Positions 33,132 through 43,730 of a stretch of DNA of 64,000 nucleotides are shown here, piece after piece. The notes beneath the pieces were generated by a model. The model did no database searches, was not told the origin of the DNA, and saw nothing but the letters and a program-made list of their open reading frames with translations. The stretch comes from Sipunculus nudus (Eukaryota; Annelida; Sipuncula; Golfingiida; Sipunculidae), in assembly GCA_026874595.1 (NCBI GenBank), contig CM049314.1, positions 9,168,729 through 9,232,728 of the forward strand, read 5' to 3'. The position numbers and the translations under genes are program-made. Numbering within the stretch: position 1 is the stretch's first letter; every line of letters begins with the position of its first letter.

Positions 33132-34500
33132 TGTCCACGGAACTTTCCTTGCATGTTTTCATGAAGTGTGATGTAAATGTATGAATATATCTTTAAAGAA
33201 AGTATAATTATTCGTTTAAATTATTATTTCATAGACACATAATTTGAAAGTCTATTTTATTCTTATTATATATAGAGAGCAACCTTATATTGATTTTAAA
33301 TTCAGATTGGTAACAACATACATTTTATCTTTTATATTATGTAAAAGATGTCTGTATGTATAATGCTGACTATTCCTTCTAATATGGTTTGGAGAAAACC
33401 AGGCATATTAAAAATATTTATTACAGATTGCATGCGAACTCATAAATTCCATCCATAGTGAATATAACATGCCCGAGCTGTAGTAAATGTACGAGTTATG
33501 TACATAGTGTGAATGATTATTGACACGAAAATCTGTGTGCATTGTCGCACTTGTATAACCGCGAAGTTTCAAATTGTGCATGATCACATGATTCCGTTGC
33601 GAGGTAACAAAACACGCTTCATATAAAAATGTTGTTGCTAGCCTTTAGATCAGAGCTTCACAGAACACCATGTCGAGATATTGTCTCGGTACTTTCTCAT
33701 GTGTCATTCGAATAACCTGGTCAGAGGGTATGTACGACTTTGTTCTAAATAGTAATTATCAGAGTACCGTTAGTATGTTTTAGAAATAACACGTGTAAAT
33801 GTGTAAATGATAACTTCTAAACACATGAAATATGACGGTTAAGAGAATAAATATTATTTGTATAAACGAAAGCCAAATATGTGTCTGACTATTTATTTCA
33901 GTATCTGACAGAAACCACGACTATAATGTATATGTTTGTTATAATCGTTCAAGATAAGTTTAACTTACGATATACTCATAAGAGTATAAATTATTGGATC
34001 GGCGTATGTAATGCCTATCGATGAACCAGTGATTCCCTTATACAATATATATATATATTCAACAAGTCGTTCGAATCATGCATTTCCACACGACACAGAT
34101 TCTTGTTTTGACTTTTTTGTGTTAACATAAATTACGGTGAACATAAAATAGAAACGGCTAACTTTGCCATCACGGGGATTACTGACAAATTATGCAAATT
34201 TATCGTAAGCTCTTCAAGTGCTGTTAAAACATAAAGACATGCTATAAATATTCATGCATCCACAAATAAGGCCAATATCCAATTCTAAAACAACTTTTTG
34301 AAGAAGAAAGGAAAAGGTAAACATTACACGTACAAATGTAGAAAGATTATCATTAAAGTAAGAGAACCTGTTGACAGATCGCTTTGGTTGGGAAATTTAA
34401 ATAGTTGTCATGGCCTTTTTAACGACATTGTATTTTAAATTTAAGGTAATGAAAAATAATGAAAAATAAATAGACTAAAATTAAGTTCTCAGTATAATAG
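33132..34500 (+). repeat. 3' segmental duplicon, copy 2 (flank of gene B)
   Basis: Mate of 17650-18700. Homology is interrupted by about 700 bases of extra sequence (33.43-34.13 kb) and resumes at 'tttgccatcacggggattactgacaa'. Confidence 0.65.
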
Positions 34501-34530
34501 CAGAACCCGTGACTCCATGACGTGAAATTC

Positions 34531-35085
34531 ATTTTTGCTTACATTTGAATAACAGATGCAAGGATTGGTTGATAGTACTGCATACATTTTTGCTTACATT
34601 TGAATAACAGATGCAAGGATTGGTTGATATTACTGCATACATTTTTGCTTACATTTGAATAACAGATGCAAGGATTGGTTGATAGTACTGCATACATTTT
34701 TGCTTACATTTGAATAACAGATGCAAGGATTGGTTGATAGTACTGCTACATTTGTGCTTACATTTGAATAACAGATGCAAGGATTGGTTGATAGTACTGC
34801 ATACATTTTTGCTTACATTTGAATAACAGATGAAAGGATTGGTTGATAGTACTGCATACATTTTTGCTTACATTTGAATAACAGATGCAAGGATTCGTTG
34901 ATATTACTGCATACATTTTTGCTTACATTTGAATAACAGTTGCAAGGATTGGTTGATAGTACTGCATACATTTTTGCTTACATTTGAATAACAGATGCAA
35001 GGATTGGTTGATATTACTGCATACATTTTTGCTTACATATGAATAACAGATGCAAGGATTGGTTGATAGTACTGCATACATTTCT
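34531..35085. repeat. Minisatellite, 55-bp unit, 10 copies
   Basis: Units start at 34531, 34586, 34641, 34696, 34750, 34805, 34860, 34915, 34970 and 35025. Each reads 'atttttgcttacatttgaat' then 'aacagatgcaaggattggtt' then 'gatagtactgcatac'. Copies are nearly identical; one unit is a base short. The unit is not a multiple of 3, so frames across it are not coding. Confidence 0.97.
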
Positions 35086-35849
35086 AGTCAATTTGTATAA
35101 ACATATTATTCTAGGGAACTTAAATGAATGTATGCGATGCATATAAATATTCTTAATCAATACGTATGGCACATTTTAGGGGATACCATCATCACTCTAT
35201 GGAGAAATATTTGTATTATGTCTTTATGACAGCAAACTCATAATGGCCAATTATATTCATTTATTTAATAAAAATGAGCATAAATGTTCCGTGCAGCGAA
35301 TCAGGTTACCGTATGCTGTAAAGCCTTAAAATAACAAAATTTGCATAAATTGTGAAACGTCTCCCAAGTAGAATACGTGTAGTCTGTACCGGTAACCTAG
35401 TCGGCATGTATTCCGGGATATTTATTTATGCAAAGGAGACAGTATAAACATTTCTAGGTCAAAGAATGCAGGAGCCATTCACCGACTACCGAGTTAATGA
35501 TAATGTCTTACCTGGCGAGTAATTCGTATAAGACAAATAAACCAAGAGATAGCAAAACAGTTCACAACGACTGCGATATACTCAACACTTGAAAATAGAC
35601 ATATAGCGATTCAAGTTTATGATGTCATCAATGCTACATCATACCTCATTGACCTTTGTGATGTCACTATTGTCTTGTAAAGAACTCTCGCTATCATGGG
35701 CACTGAAAACCTTCTGTGTAGGAGCGTTTCGGGGTATCATTATCATAATTAGGTGAAAAGAGCCGCGCATATGGGCTCTGGTGGTTAAGTCAATTACACT
35801 GGTAACTCTAGTCTTATCTTTCAGATGTACAAACCTAATACACCATGGG

Positions 35850-35889
<40 letters not shown>

Positions 35890-35911
35890 GTATATATATA
35901 TATTTATATAA

Positions 35912-35970
<59 letters not shown>

Positions 35971-36217
35971 ATCGCTTTGTCTTTCCATTTGAATTTAAAC
36001 CCTCTGTGAAAAAAAAAATAATTAGGGAATTCTGCTAAATAGCTAAAGATAACTTTAGCTTACAATCAGAGAGTGTTAGTTTCAATGATAATATTTTTTT
36101 TCTCATCAAGCTATGCTCAATATTTTTGTGAGAACTTTTACATCCTAACCAAATAAATATCAAATATAAAGTATTATTTCAGGCCGTCGACAATGTATTT
36201 TTCTCTTCACGTAAAAG
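35086..36217. other. Spacer with long (TA)n array
   Basis: An interrupted TA array occupies 35850-35967. The rest is AT-rich without coding signals. An N-terminal CTLD half-exon to precede the exon at 36218 was looked for and not found. Confidence 0.55.
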
Positions 36218-36343
36218 GTGCCTCAGCATTTCCAGATTATTTTGGTCCCTGTTGCGTTAGACGTTGCCTATCTATTGTGCTTGGTCGACCTCGAGGATAC
36301 CGCTGCCTGATCAGAGGATCCGGTTATATTTGTATAAATCAAG
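36218..36343 (+). pseudogene. Orphan CTLD exon, exon 3-like, open
   Basis: Acceptor 'cttcacgtaaaag', donor GTATAT at 36344, phase 1-1, 126 nt, the same as gene A exon 3. Codes a C-terminal CTLD half with 'RRCLSIV', 'YRCLIRG' and 'GYICINQ', all core cysteines present. No partner N-terminal half lies upstream within 3 kb, and the exon 4-like neighbour is broken. It is probably part of a dead cassette, though it is itself undamaged. Confidence 0.7.
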
Positions 36344-36630
36344 GTATATATGATTTTAAATAATAAAGGTCTTCATGTACTATCAATACAGATGTATTAA
36401 TATAAAAAAGTATTGGTAAGTTCCTTTTTTGAATGATTGAGGACACACAAGCTGTGAATGCTTTCAATTTTAGTTTTAGCCATAATGATTTTCAATTTGG
36501 TTGTTTAACAAGTGATGTGAAGTAGATAATGGTTTCACCCATATATAGGATATATCAATATAATTAAGGGAAATGATTAAGTATTGAGCTTTGATCATTT
36601 TGAAATACTGTATTATGGATTGAACTTTAG

Positions 36631-36884
36631 GAGCGACGTGCCACCCGTCTTATCACTGGAACTGTATCAGAGTCTCCTCTAGTCTTGTCTAAGGATCAGA
36701 TATCACTTTATATCGCGATATCAGGCCGAGGAAGAATGTAGAGTGTCAGGTGGCAAACTCTGGGTGTACAATGAGACCAAGAAAGAAAAGGCAAGTTAAC
36801 AAGAGTCTAAAATGCGCTACACACATGATGACTTTCGGGTAGAATGGATGGCCGAGGACAGGGCCTTCACGGACAATTCCGGAG
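36631..36884 (+). pseudogene. Broken CTLD exon (exon 4-like)
   Basis: Acceptor 'gaactttag', phase 1. It reads ATCHPSYHWNCIRVSSSLV, then TAA at 36690. Further frameshifts follow, and the segment holding the WIGW core is replaced or deleted. The stretch LWVYN is still recognisable near 36760. The donor GTATAT at 36885 is kept. Confidence 0.8.
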
Positions 36885-37723
36885 GTATATTTTCTTTATA
36901 ACTCGTGAATTCATGCTGAAAACAGAACTATCGACATGTATTTTCACTTTCCTTAAGACAACTCGTATTCACAGTCAATGTCAGGGCTGAAGAGAGTTGT
37001 TATGCAGCTTCTAATTACAATTTCTCTTTCGTAATCATGGTAACATGTGATCATATTAGGTTTGCTCTGATTTTTGCATTTTAGCAGTCATTATGTTATA
37101 TTTAAGCATTGGACATCTGTGTACAGCCATCAAGCAGTATTGTGGTATATTTTCTGTCAGTCGACTAGCTATAATGATTTTGGGAAATTGAATAAGAAAA
37201 ATACTGGGATGATCTGCACTAACAGTAACAAAAATAGGACTTACACCTTACGCATATCTCAAAACGCATACGACACTCCCGGAATAAAAAAGAAGAGTGA
37301 ACGCATTTGTTGAACACCTATAATCTTCGATCAATAGTACCTTTTTTAACTCTATTTATTTGTTGTGTAATAATAAAACCATGCCTATTTGCATGTGGAC
37401 TTTCGTGAGCGTTTCTGTGTTTTCTCGTGGGATCCTTCATATAATTGCTGTCATTTGCAATTGTGTCGTACATGTAAGAGTTCGATTTTACTTTTTTTAT
37501 ATCTGAATACTTTTATCCTTGTTAGTAGTCCATATCATCGTCCATGTTTGTATATATTCAGTCTTTCATCATCATTCATATTTGTTACAGTTTTTAATAT
37601 AAATGAAGTACTGTAATGCTTTGAAAAATGGAAAAATATTGAATAGACAATCCTGATTTATTATTTGAAATGAATGTATTGAACATTTAATGTTGTATGC
37701 TTATGTTTATCCATGCTTTGTAG

Positions 37724-37873
37724 TTGATCACTCTGTCCCCGAATATCTATTAAAAAGACAAGTAAACCGGAGGAAATGTGTTCTTGCGGTTCCTGCATGG
37801 AGTGCAGGAAGTCTGAGATGGGAAACTGTCCCTTGTAATCACACAGCTCACGTCATATGTTTAAACACCACAG
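37724..37873 (+). pseudogene. Orphan CTLD exon, exon 5-like, open
   Basis: Acceptor 'tgctttgtag', donor GTGGGT at 37874, phase 1-1, 150 nt. Codes a full C-terminal CTLD half: 'RKCVLAVPAW', 'SLRWETVPCNHTAHVIC'. Two N-glycan sequons are visible. It is intact but follows a broken exon 4, and no stalk or membrane exon follows it. Confidence 0.72.
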
Positions 37874-39314
37874 GTGGGTAAAGAGTAACATCATGTTATG
37901 CCATTTGAATATTTTGGTTTAATTGTTTAATTGAACAACTGACTTTCCTTTATTGTCAATAAATTACAGTGCCGAGAGAACTTTTAAGTCACTTTAAACG
38001 AGTCTGCTCATTTTAAGTTGAATTACAACCTGAGATTCAAGCCGTCATGCTTATTTATTCAATAAACAGGTGTATATTTATGGGTATGTTTACTGGGTTA
38101 TGTTTGCTTGACCTTACACCTGTGAACTGCCACCGAATGATTTGAATTTCAAGGCATGCCATATGATGCTATCAAGGCTGATTATAAAAACGTGCATCTT
38201 TTACAATTTCGCGGTTAAATTTATAGTGTATGTGCATGCGATTGTTCAGTAAATAGTTATGGCAAAAGATAATAACAGGTTCAGTGCTTGGTTTTCGGCA
38301 GTATCCCAAATTTTTGACTGATTCTTATTTGAGGAATATGTGTAAATGAATCTAGGAGATCATTGGAAAAAATAAGTTAACAGACTTTCCTTTTGATTAT
38401 ATTTAAAGACAATATTGTGGCATTTTCTTCATTAGCTGGGACTGAAACATAGGTAATGAATAACAATTATATAGTTTTTAAGTTTTGTTTTTTTAATGAT
38501 TATTCCACTTAAGTAAATACCATAAGACCATTTAACTTGCTGATTAATTAATTAAGTAAACCCTTATTTTGTAACTGATATAGTGCAAAATTGCGAATAG
38601 GGCCAAGTCAATTCTATCGCTTTTGATTCATGCGTTCGCTCTGTCCGGAGCTGTTATTGCAAATATTTTGCAGGACATTTTACAAGATGAAATAATCAAG
38701 ACATTATTTGAAGTCAAACGGATCTTCCCGAGACAAATATTAAGTGGATTAAATAAAAATACTCAAATCTCATATATTTTAAATCCATTTGTAACCTGAA
38801 GCATCTTTAACTTTTCCACACAAGTAGATCGATGAACACTGTTTACAATGTTTTGATTCTCAGTTCATGCTCGTTGCGAGATTGAAAGGAAAACAGTTTG
38901 CATTAATAGCGATATTGACGTCACTTGATCAAGTGACAAGCAAACAGGACCAGCAATTGAAAATGACGATGAGGAGACTTGTGAAGTATTGCCATTAAGC
39001 ATTAAGCGGACGCGGGCCTGTAGGACAGGATCTTATGAGTAGCCAAATAGAAGATTGCATCATTTTAGGTATCAACACAGCCATCAACATAGCGTGAAGT
39101 TTTATTGCTTACAAGGCAGTTCGATAAGCAAGGAAACCGTATAAAATAAATTTCCCATTGTTAATATGTATGGATTGTTATAACTAGGAAAACCAGGAGA
39201 TTTATGTGTAGTCCGATAAAACAATTGCTCTCCTCAAATAATATTTGTGGTCTCAATTTGTAAATTTATGGACCTTATTAATTGATACACTTTTATGGGT
39301 TTTTTCACGACCAT
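37874..39314 (+). repeat. Duplicated block behind the exon 5-like segment, copy 1
   Basis: Corresponds to about 43731-46100. The clearest match is 38905-39060 with 45640-45800: 'gatattgacgt', 'aacaggaccagca', 'atgaggaga' and 'tcttatgagtagcc'. No coding exon was recognised in either copy. Confidence 0.6.
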
Positions 39315-39750
39315 TGTTACGAACACAACTAAATGAGTGGAAAATTCTGGGCCGATCCGGGAGTCGAACCCAGGTCGATTGCGCACAAATCCGGCGTACC
39401 AACGGTTTTGCTAGAAAAGCAAGCTTCACTAGCGAGACAGCTCGGGGTGACGCTTTTATGTCACCCCGTAACACACCCCCTCTTTAGAGTGTTCTGCTAT
39501 CAGAACAAGACTAATTTTCCCCAGGAGTCACACCTTGGTGAGCTTATTCCCTGGGCCACAAAGTTTTATCGTCACGTCGGACAAGCCCAAATTTTGTTAC
39601 GAAGGCAAATTGTTGAGGGGAAAAATCCTGGGCCGATCCGGGAGTCGAACCCAGGTCGGTGGAGCACAATTCCGGTGTACCAACCGCTTCGCTAGCAAAG
39701 CAAGCTTCACTAGCGAGATAGCTCGGTCCGCTTTTATGTCACCCCGTAAC
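39315..39750 (-). mobile_element. Head-to-tail tRNA-derived SINE array, family 2 (- strand)
   Basis: Read on the - strand, a full unit (39750 to 39473, 278 bp) begins 'gttacggggtgacataaaag'. It has an A-box-like 'tagcgaagcggttggta' and a B-box-like 'gggttcgactccc', and ends 'aaagagggggtgt'. The next unit begins directly at 39472 with the same head and is cut off near 39315. Related units lie on the + strand at 55530-56920. Confidence 0.78.
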
Positions 39751-40150
39751 ACCATGAACTTATATGAATATTCCATTGCACTTATAACCATAGGAAGGAA
39801 CCTTTACTTCCCGGTATGAATTTAATAATTCATTATTTGTTGAAAAATAAACAGCCGAGGGACGATAAACATAATGTGGGCTGTGTATCTATTCTCATAT
39901 GACATGCTCACAGTGGGTCACTATTCAAGCCAGCAAATATTTACATACATACTACATATTGCATTATTAGGCATTCTATTAATGACAACTCCATTCATGA
40001 TATGGTTGACCACCATAGTTATGGTAAGTAGGACGCAATTGTTAAGAGGTACACAGCACAGTTTTAATTGGCATTATATTATTTGTAAGCAGTATACTTT
40101 TCCTTAAGTTTGCGATAAATTACGACTGTTCATTTTTCCTGCTTTTCCAG

Positions 40151-40357
40151 ATACTGATCTTTATTTGAATAAGGAACTGACAACCAAAGAGGAAGCTGAG
40201 ATTATTTGCCTCAGCAGGAACATGTGGCTTCCTGGATACCTTAAACTACCTGACAGGGAGTTACTGCGGGCAAAAATGGACAATTTGTCAATCACCAGGG
40301 CCTGGCTGGCTGTAGAACAGAGGGTTTACGATAACTGGAGACCAGTGTACTCAGATG
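40151..40357 (+). pseudogene. Orphan CTLD exon, exon 2-like, open
   Basis: Acceptor 'gcttttccag', donor GTAGTT at 40358, phase 1-1, 207 nt. It is a close match to gene A exon 2 (shared NMWLPGYL, PDRELLR, WLAVEQRVYD). No signal-peptide exon of matching phase was found nearby, so it could be reached only from gene B's first exon 12 kb upstream, or not at all. Confidence 0.72.
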
Positions 40358-40451
40358 GTAGTTGATATTCCAATATTATTATTAAAATATAAAAAAATAT
40401 AATATTCTAATTTTAATATTCTAATAATATTTATATATAATATATATGTTT

Positions 40452-40508
<57 letters not shown>

Positions 40509-41855
40509 GTCTCCTTTCGGTCATATATACAGCGTTAAATATGTTTCTGTTGCTTTTTTTTATAAATGTATATCAGGGGGCCGGATTCACAAAAAATAAT
40601 ATTTTTTTCTATGTGTCTCCTTAACTCTTGTTCAAAAGTCCATTATCTGTCGAAAATAAATCCAGTACACACATGTAGCATGATTGTTAACATCTGTATG
40701 GTGTTTTAAATAAAGTCTATTTACCAGCAATAAAATGCCTAATTAAACCTTGATTCCAAGTTACAGAAGCCACATTTTTTTTTCAAATAAGAATAAAAAT
40801 AAACATGTCCCTTTCTTTTGAACAACATGGAATACTGTGCACCAGAAGTGTTTGGTTGGTTGGTTCGGTGGTCGTTTATCAAATTTACAAAAAAGTTTAG
40901 TTTTTTTTCTTATAAAATCTGGCGGAGTGTTAAGATAACTGGTAAAAAATAAAACATTTTTCATATTTTGAAGGTTGTCTTGATACCCATAATCGTGTTG
41001 TTTAACTGATTTTTATCATTGCGAAACTGGGGAATTTGTTTGTTCCGGCCGAGGGGAAGGCCGTCATCAGTCGCATGTTTTAAGTGAAAAGGGTACGGGG
41101 ATTTGAACGATGTGAAAGTTAATACCGCGTGCAATGTGCACACGTTTTATCTAATAGGAGCCGACTTGATTAGGTTGGGCAGAGTTAAAGTGGGATACAG
41201 CCATCTAATTGGTGACATGCATTACACTCGGCGTGGGCTTATATATTTCTGCGCCCAAGTACCACAACCAAAATTGATCAGGATCTTTGTAATATTCTGG
41301 ATCTGGCGATCCAAAATTTTGGCGCAGATGTGACATCTCATTGGGGAAGAACATAACATTACAGGTACATTAATTAGGTTTCCGTAATTCAATGTTTAGT
41401 AAATAAATTGTTATGTTCTAAATGAAAAATATTGCCCAAGTGGCGCCGTTAGGTGCCCTCAACCTGAGGAGTATTTCATTATTGATTAAAGCAGGGATAT
41501 GTGTATACATTGTGTGCCAATATTATATTTTTATCGTGACTGACAGGAAACGATATCAGTTGGCCACAATAGTTTTGTTCATCTGTACAATAATATAATT
41601 ATGATACAGAGGACATTTAATTGGACAGGCAAGACATATCAATGCACAGAATACTCAATATTTCTTGTGATACGGCTGGATTATTTGGCCTTTGCAAACA
41701 ACATAATAACATTTCTCATTGAAAGAGTCATTTCGACTGAAAGAAAATTAGGAATCAGCTACGAACAATATAGACATCGTTAATGAAATATTATGATAGT
41801 GAGTTACATCATCTGATATTATTTCATTTTCTAATTGCTTTTTTTTTATCCACAG
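40358..41855. other. Spacer between orphan exons
   Basis: A (TA)n array at 40441-40506 and AT-rich sequence. Short frames on both strands (40761-40964, 40961-41143, 41103-41333) lack family likeness. Confidence 0.5.
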
Positions 41856-41984
41856 GTGATGTGAAATTTCAAGGTTATCTTAGTCCAAACGGTGTATATC
41901 GTTGCCTTACTATTTTGTGTCATGGGAGATACTTTAGAGACCGTTGCAGTTCCAGACTAATGGGCTTTATTTTTATGAATCAAG
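41856..41984 (+). pseudogene. Orphan CTLD exon, exon 3-like, open but Cys-deficient
   Basis: Acceptor 'tttttatccacag', donor GTATAA at 41985, phase 1-1, 129 nt. Codes 'YRCLTILCHGRYFRDRC', then MGFIFMNQ where gene A has GYVCIS and the 36-kb copy GYICIN. The last core cysteine is thus Phe, which would leave its disulfide partner unpaired. The frame is open. Confidence 0.72.
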
Positions 41985-42346
41985 GTATAAAATTTAAAAT
42001 TAAAAACAAAAAAAGGTTCCACAAAATGACCATAATATTATTCATCAATTTTTTATGAATATGCAAATCAGCAGTGAATGCCAGTTCTAAGTTACCAGTT
42101 GGAACTTTTTATACATATTTATATCTCATGAAGATATGAGGAGCAATAATTTTTTAAGCTCGGCCTTAGAATTAGTTAATTTCGCTAGCACTCAAGATAT
42201 TAGTATATTTTATACCAAACATTTAGTACTGATCAGATGTTACTATCTGAAATGCTTTATTATATAAATATATGAATATAATTAATGAAAATAATATTAC
42301 ATGCTGAGTCAACATTTTGATATTACTATCATAAATTGAACTGTAG

Positions 42347-42603
42347 GAGCCACGTGCCATGTTTTCATTGGAACTATATAAAAGTTTCGTCAACATTTTG
42401 CCTGAGGATTTCGTGTCAATACATGACGTGGTATCAGGCCAGGACGGAGTGTAAGGCGTCAGGGGGCGACCTCTGGGTGTACAACATGACCACAAAAGAC
42501 GAACAAATGTTAAGAAAGTTATTATATGGGACGCCCTTCATAAAATATGATATTTGGATTGGATGGACGGCCGAGTACTTGATCTATAGAGATAGACACG
42601 GAG
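42347..42603 (+). pseudogene. CTLD exon (exon 4-like) with 4-base deletion
   Basis: Acceptor 'gaactgtag', donor GTACAA at 42604. Against 36631, four bases are missing near 42359, so phase 1 entry from 41984 hits TAA at 42379. The ancestral frame is otherwise open to the donor and codes a full half-domain with 'CFHWNYIK', 'WYQARTECKASGGDLWVYNM' and 'IWIGWTAEYLIYRD'. A single indel in otherwise clean coding sequence suggests recent loss or an assembly error. Confidence 0.75.
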
Positions 42604-42799
42604 GTACAATTTTTTTATTACTTGCTTCTTCTTTCTGAAAACGATACACGTGATTTTTATGGCTTTCGAGACAAGCTGTATAAGACAACCGAAATGTCCA
42701 AGGGGAGTTTTATTCATTCCCCAAATGTCTGTTCTTATTCTGAATTGCTCTCAACCCGAAATCCTCGTGTCTGATTTCTGTCATCACATTCACTTTGCA

Positions 42800-43470
42800 T
42801 TGATTATGATATTGTGACAGACTCACAATAATGTTTTTATAAAATGGATTAACAAAAAGAACATTAAAAATGTGTCATACACGTAACAGTTGAATGTTTC
42901 TTTGACGTTCGTGTCATTCTGTTTTAGTCATTATTCAATGTTATCGTACTTTTGTTTGTATGTTGTGTGATACTGAAATTATGAGAGACTCACAGTATTG
43001 TTATTATAAAATAGATCAACAAAAAGAACATTTAAAATGTGTCATACACGTAACAGTTGAATGTTTCTTTGACGTATGTGTAATTCTATTTTAGTCATTA
43101 CTGCATGTTATCGTACTTTAATTTGTATGTTGTGTGATATTGACATTGTGACAGACTCACATATTGTTATTATAAAATGGATTAACAAAAAGAACATTTA
43201 AAATGTGTCATACACGTAACAGTTGAATGTTTCTTTGACGTATGTGTAATTCTATTTTAGTCATTACTGCATGTTATCGTACTTTAATTTGTATGTTGTG
43301 TGATATTGACATTGTGACAGACTCACATATTGTTATTATAAAATGGATTAACAAAAAGAACATTTGGAAACATTTGGAAAGTTGAATGTTACGTTGACGT
43401 TTGTGTAATTCCATTTTAGTCATTATTCCATGTTATTGTACTTTTATGTGTATGTTGGGTCATATATTTT
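42800..43470. repeat. Tandem repeat, 167-bp unit, about 4 copies
   Basis: The word 'actcac' recurs at 42821, 42988, 43155 and 43321. Each unit contains 'ttataaaatggattaacaaa', 'cacgtaacagttgaatgttt' and 'tgttgtgtgat'. The second and third copies are nearly identical; the fourth has an internal deletion. It lies in the intron between the exon 4- and exon 5-like segments. Confidence 0.92.
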
Positions 43471-43579
43471 TAAAACATTTTCGTAATAGTTTGCAATGTT
43501 TATGAAAATATCGTATATGCATTGGATAAAAGCAGTAATTCTGTTTCATTGTATGTATTTTTTTTCCTTAAATATACAG

Positions 43580-43730
43580 TTGGACGATCAGTCCCCGGAA
43601 TCCTATTAAAAAAAACAAGTAAACCTAGGGAAATGTGTGCTTGCGGTTCCTGCAATTGTTCCCGGGGATCTTAGGTGGCAAACTGCCTATTGTAATCACA
43701 CAGCTCAAGTGATATGTATAAAAACTACAG
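43580..43730 (+). pseudogene. CTLD exon (exon 5-like) with +1 frameshift
   Basis: Acceptor 'aaatatacag', donor GTAGGT at 43731. An eight-A run (43608-43615) has one base more than the equivalent 'aaaaaga' of the 37.7-kb copy, giving 151 instead of 150 nt and TAG at 43672 in the phase 1 frame. Past the run, the ancestral frame is open with 'KCVLAVPA', 'LRWQTAYCNHTAQVIC' and a Thr-Thr end. Confidence 0.78.

Noticed and set aside
34649-34861. 70-codon frame on the - strand with repeated residues
   Set aside because: It is the 55-bp minisatellite read through; the unit is not a multiple of three and the apparent protein repeat is an artefact.
34531-35085. Regular repeats that could suggest a CRISPR array
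   Set aside because: Units are contiguous with no variable spacers, and the window is eukaryotic.
39874-40107. Hydrophobic 77-codon frame just before the orphan exon at 40151, considered as a signal-peptide exon
   Set aside because: The hydrophobic part is too far from the Met, and its GTAAGT donor at 40024 leaves phase 0 or 2, which does not fit the phase 1 acceptor at 40151.
42347-43730. Idea that the -4 and +1 indels compensate each other
   Set aside because: The shifted frame meets TAA at 42379 long before the second indel, so no continuous protein results.
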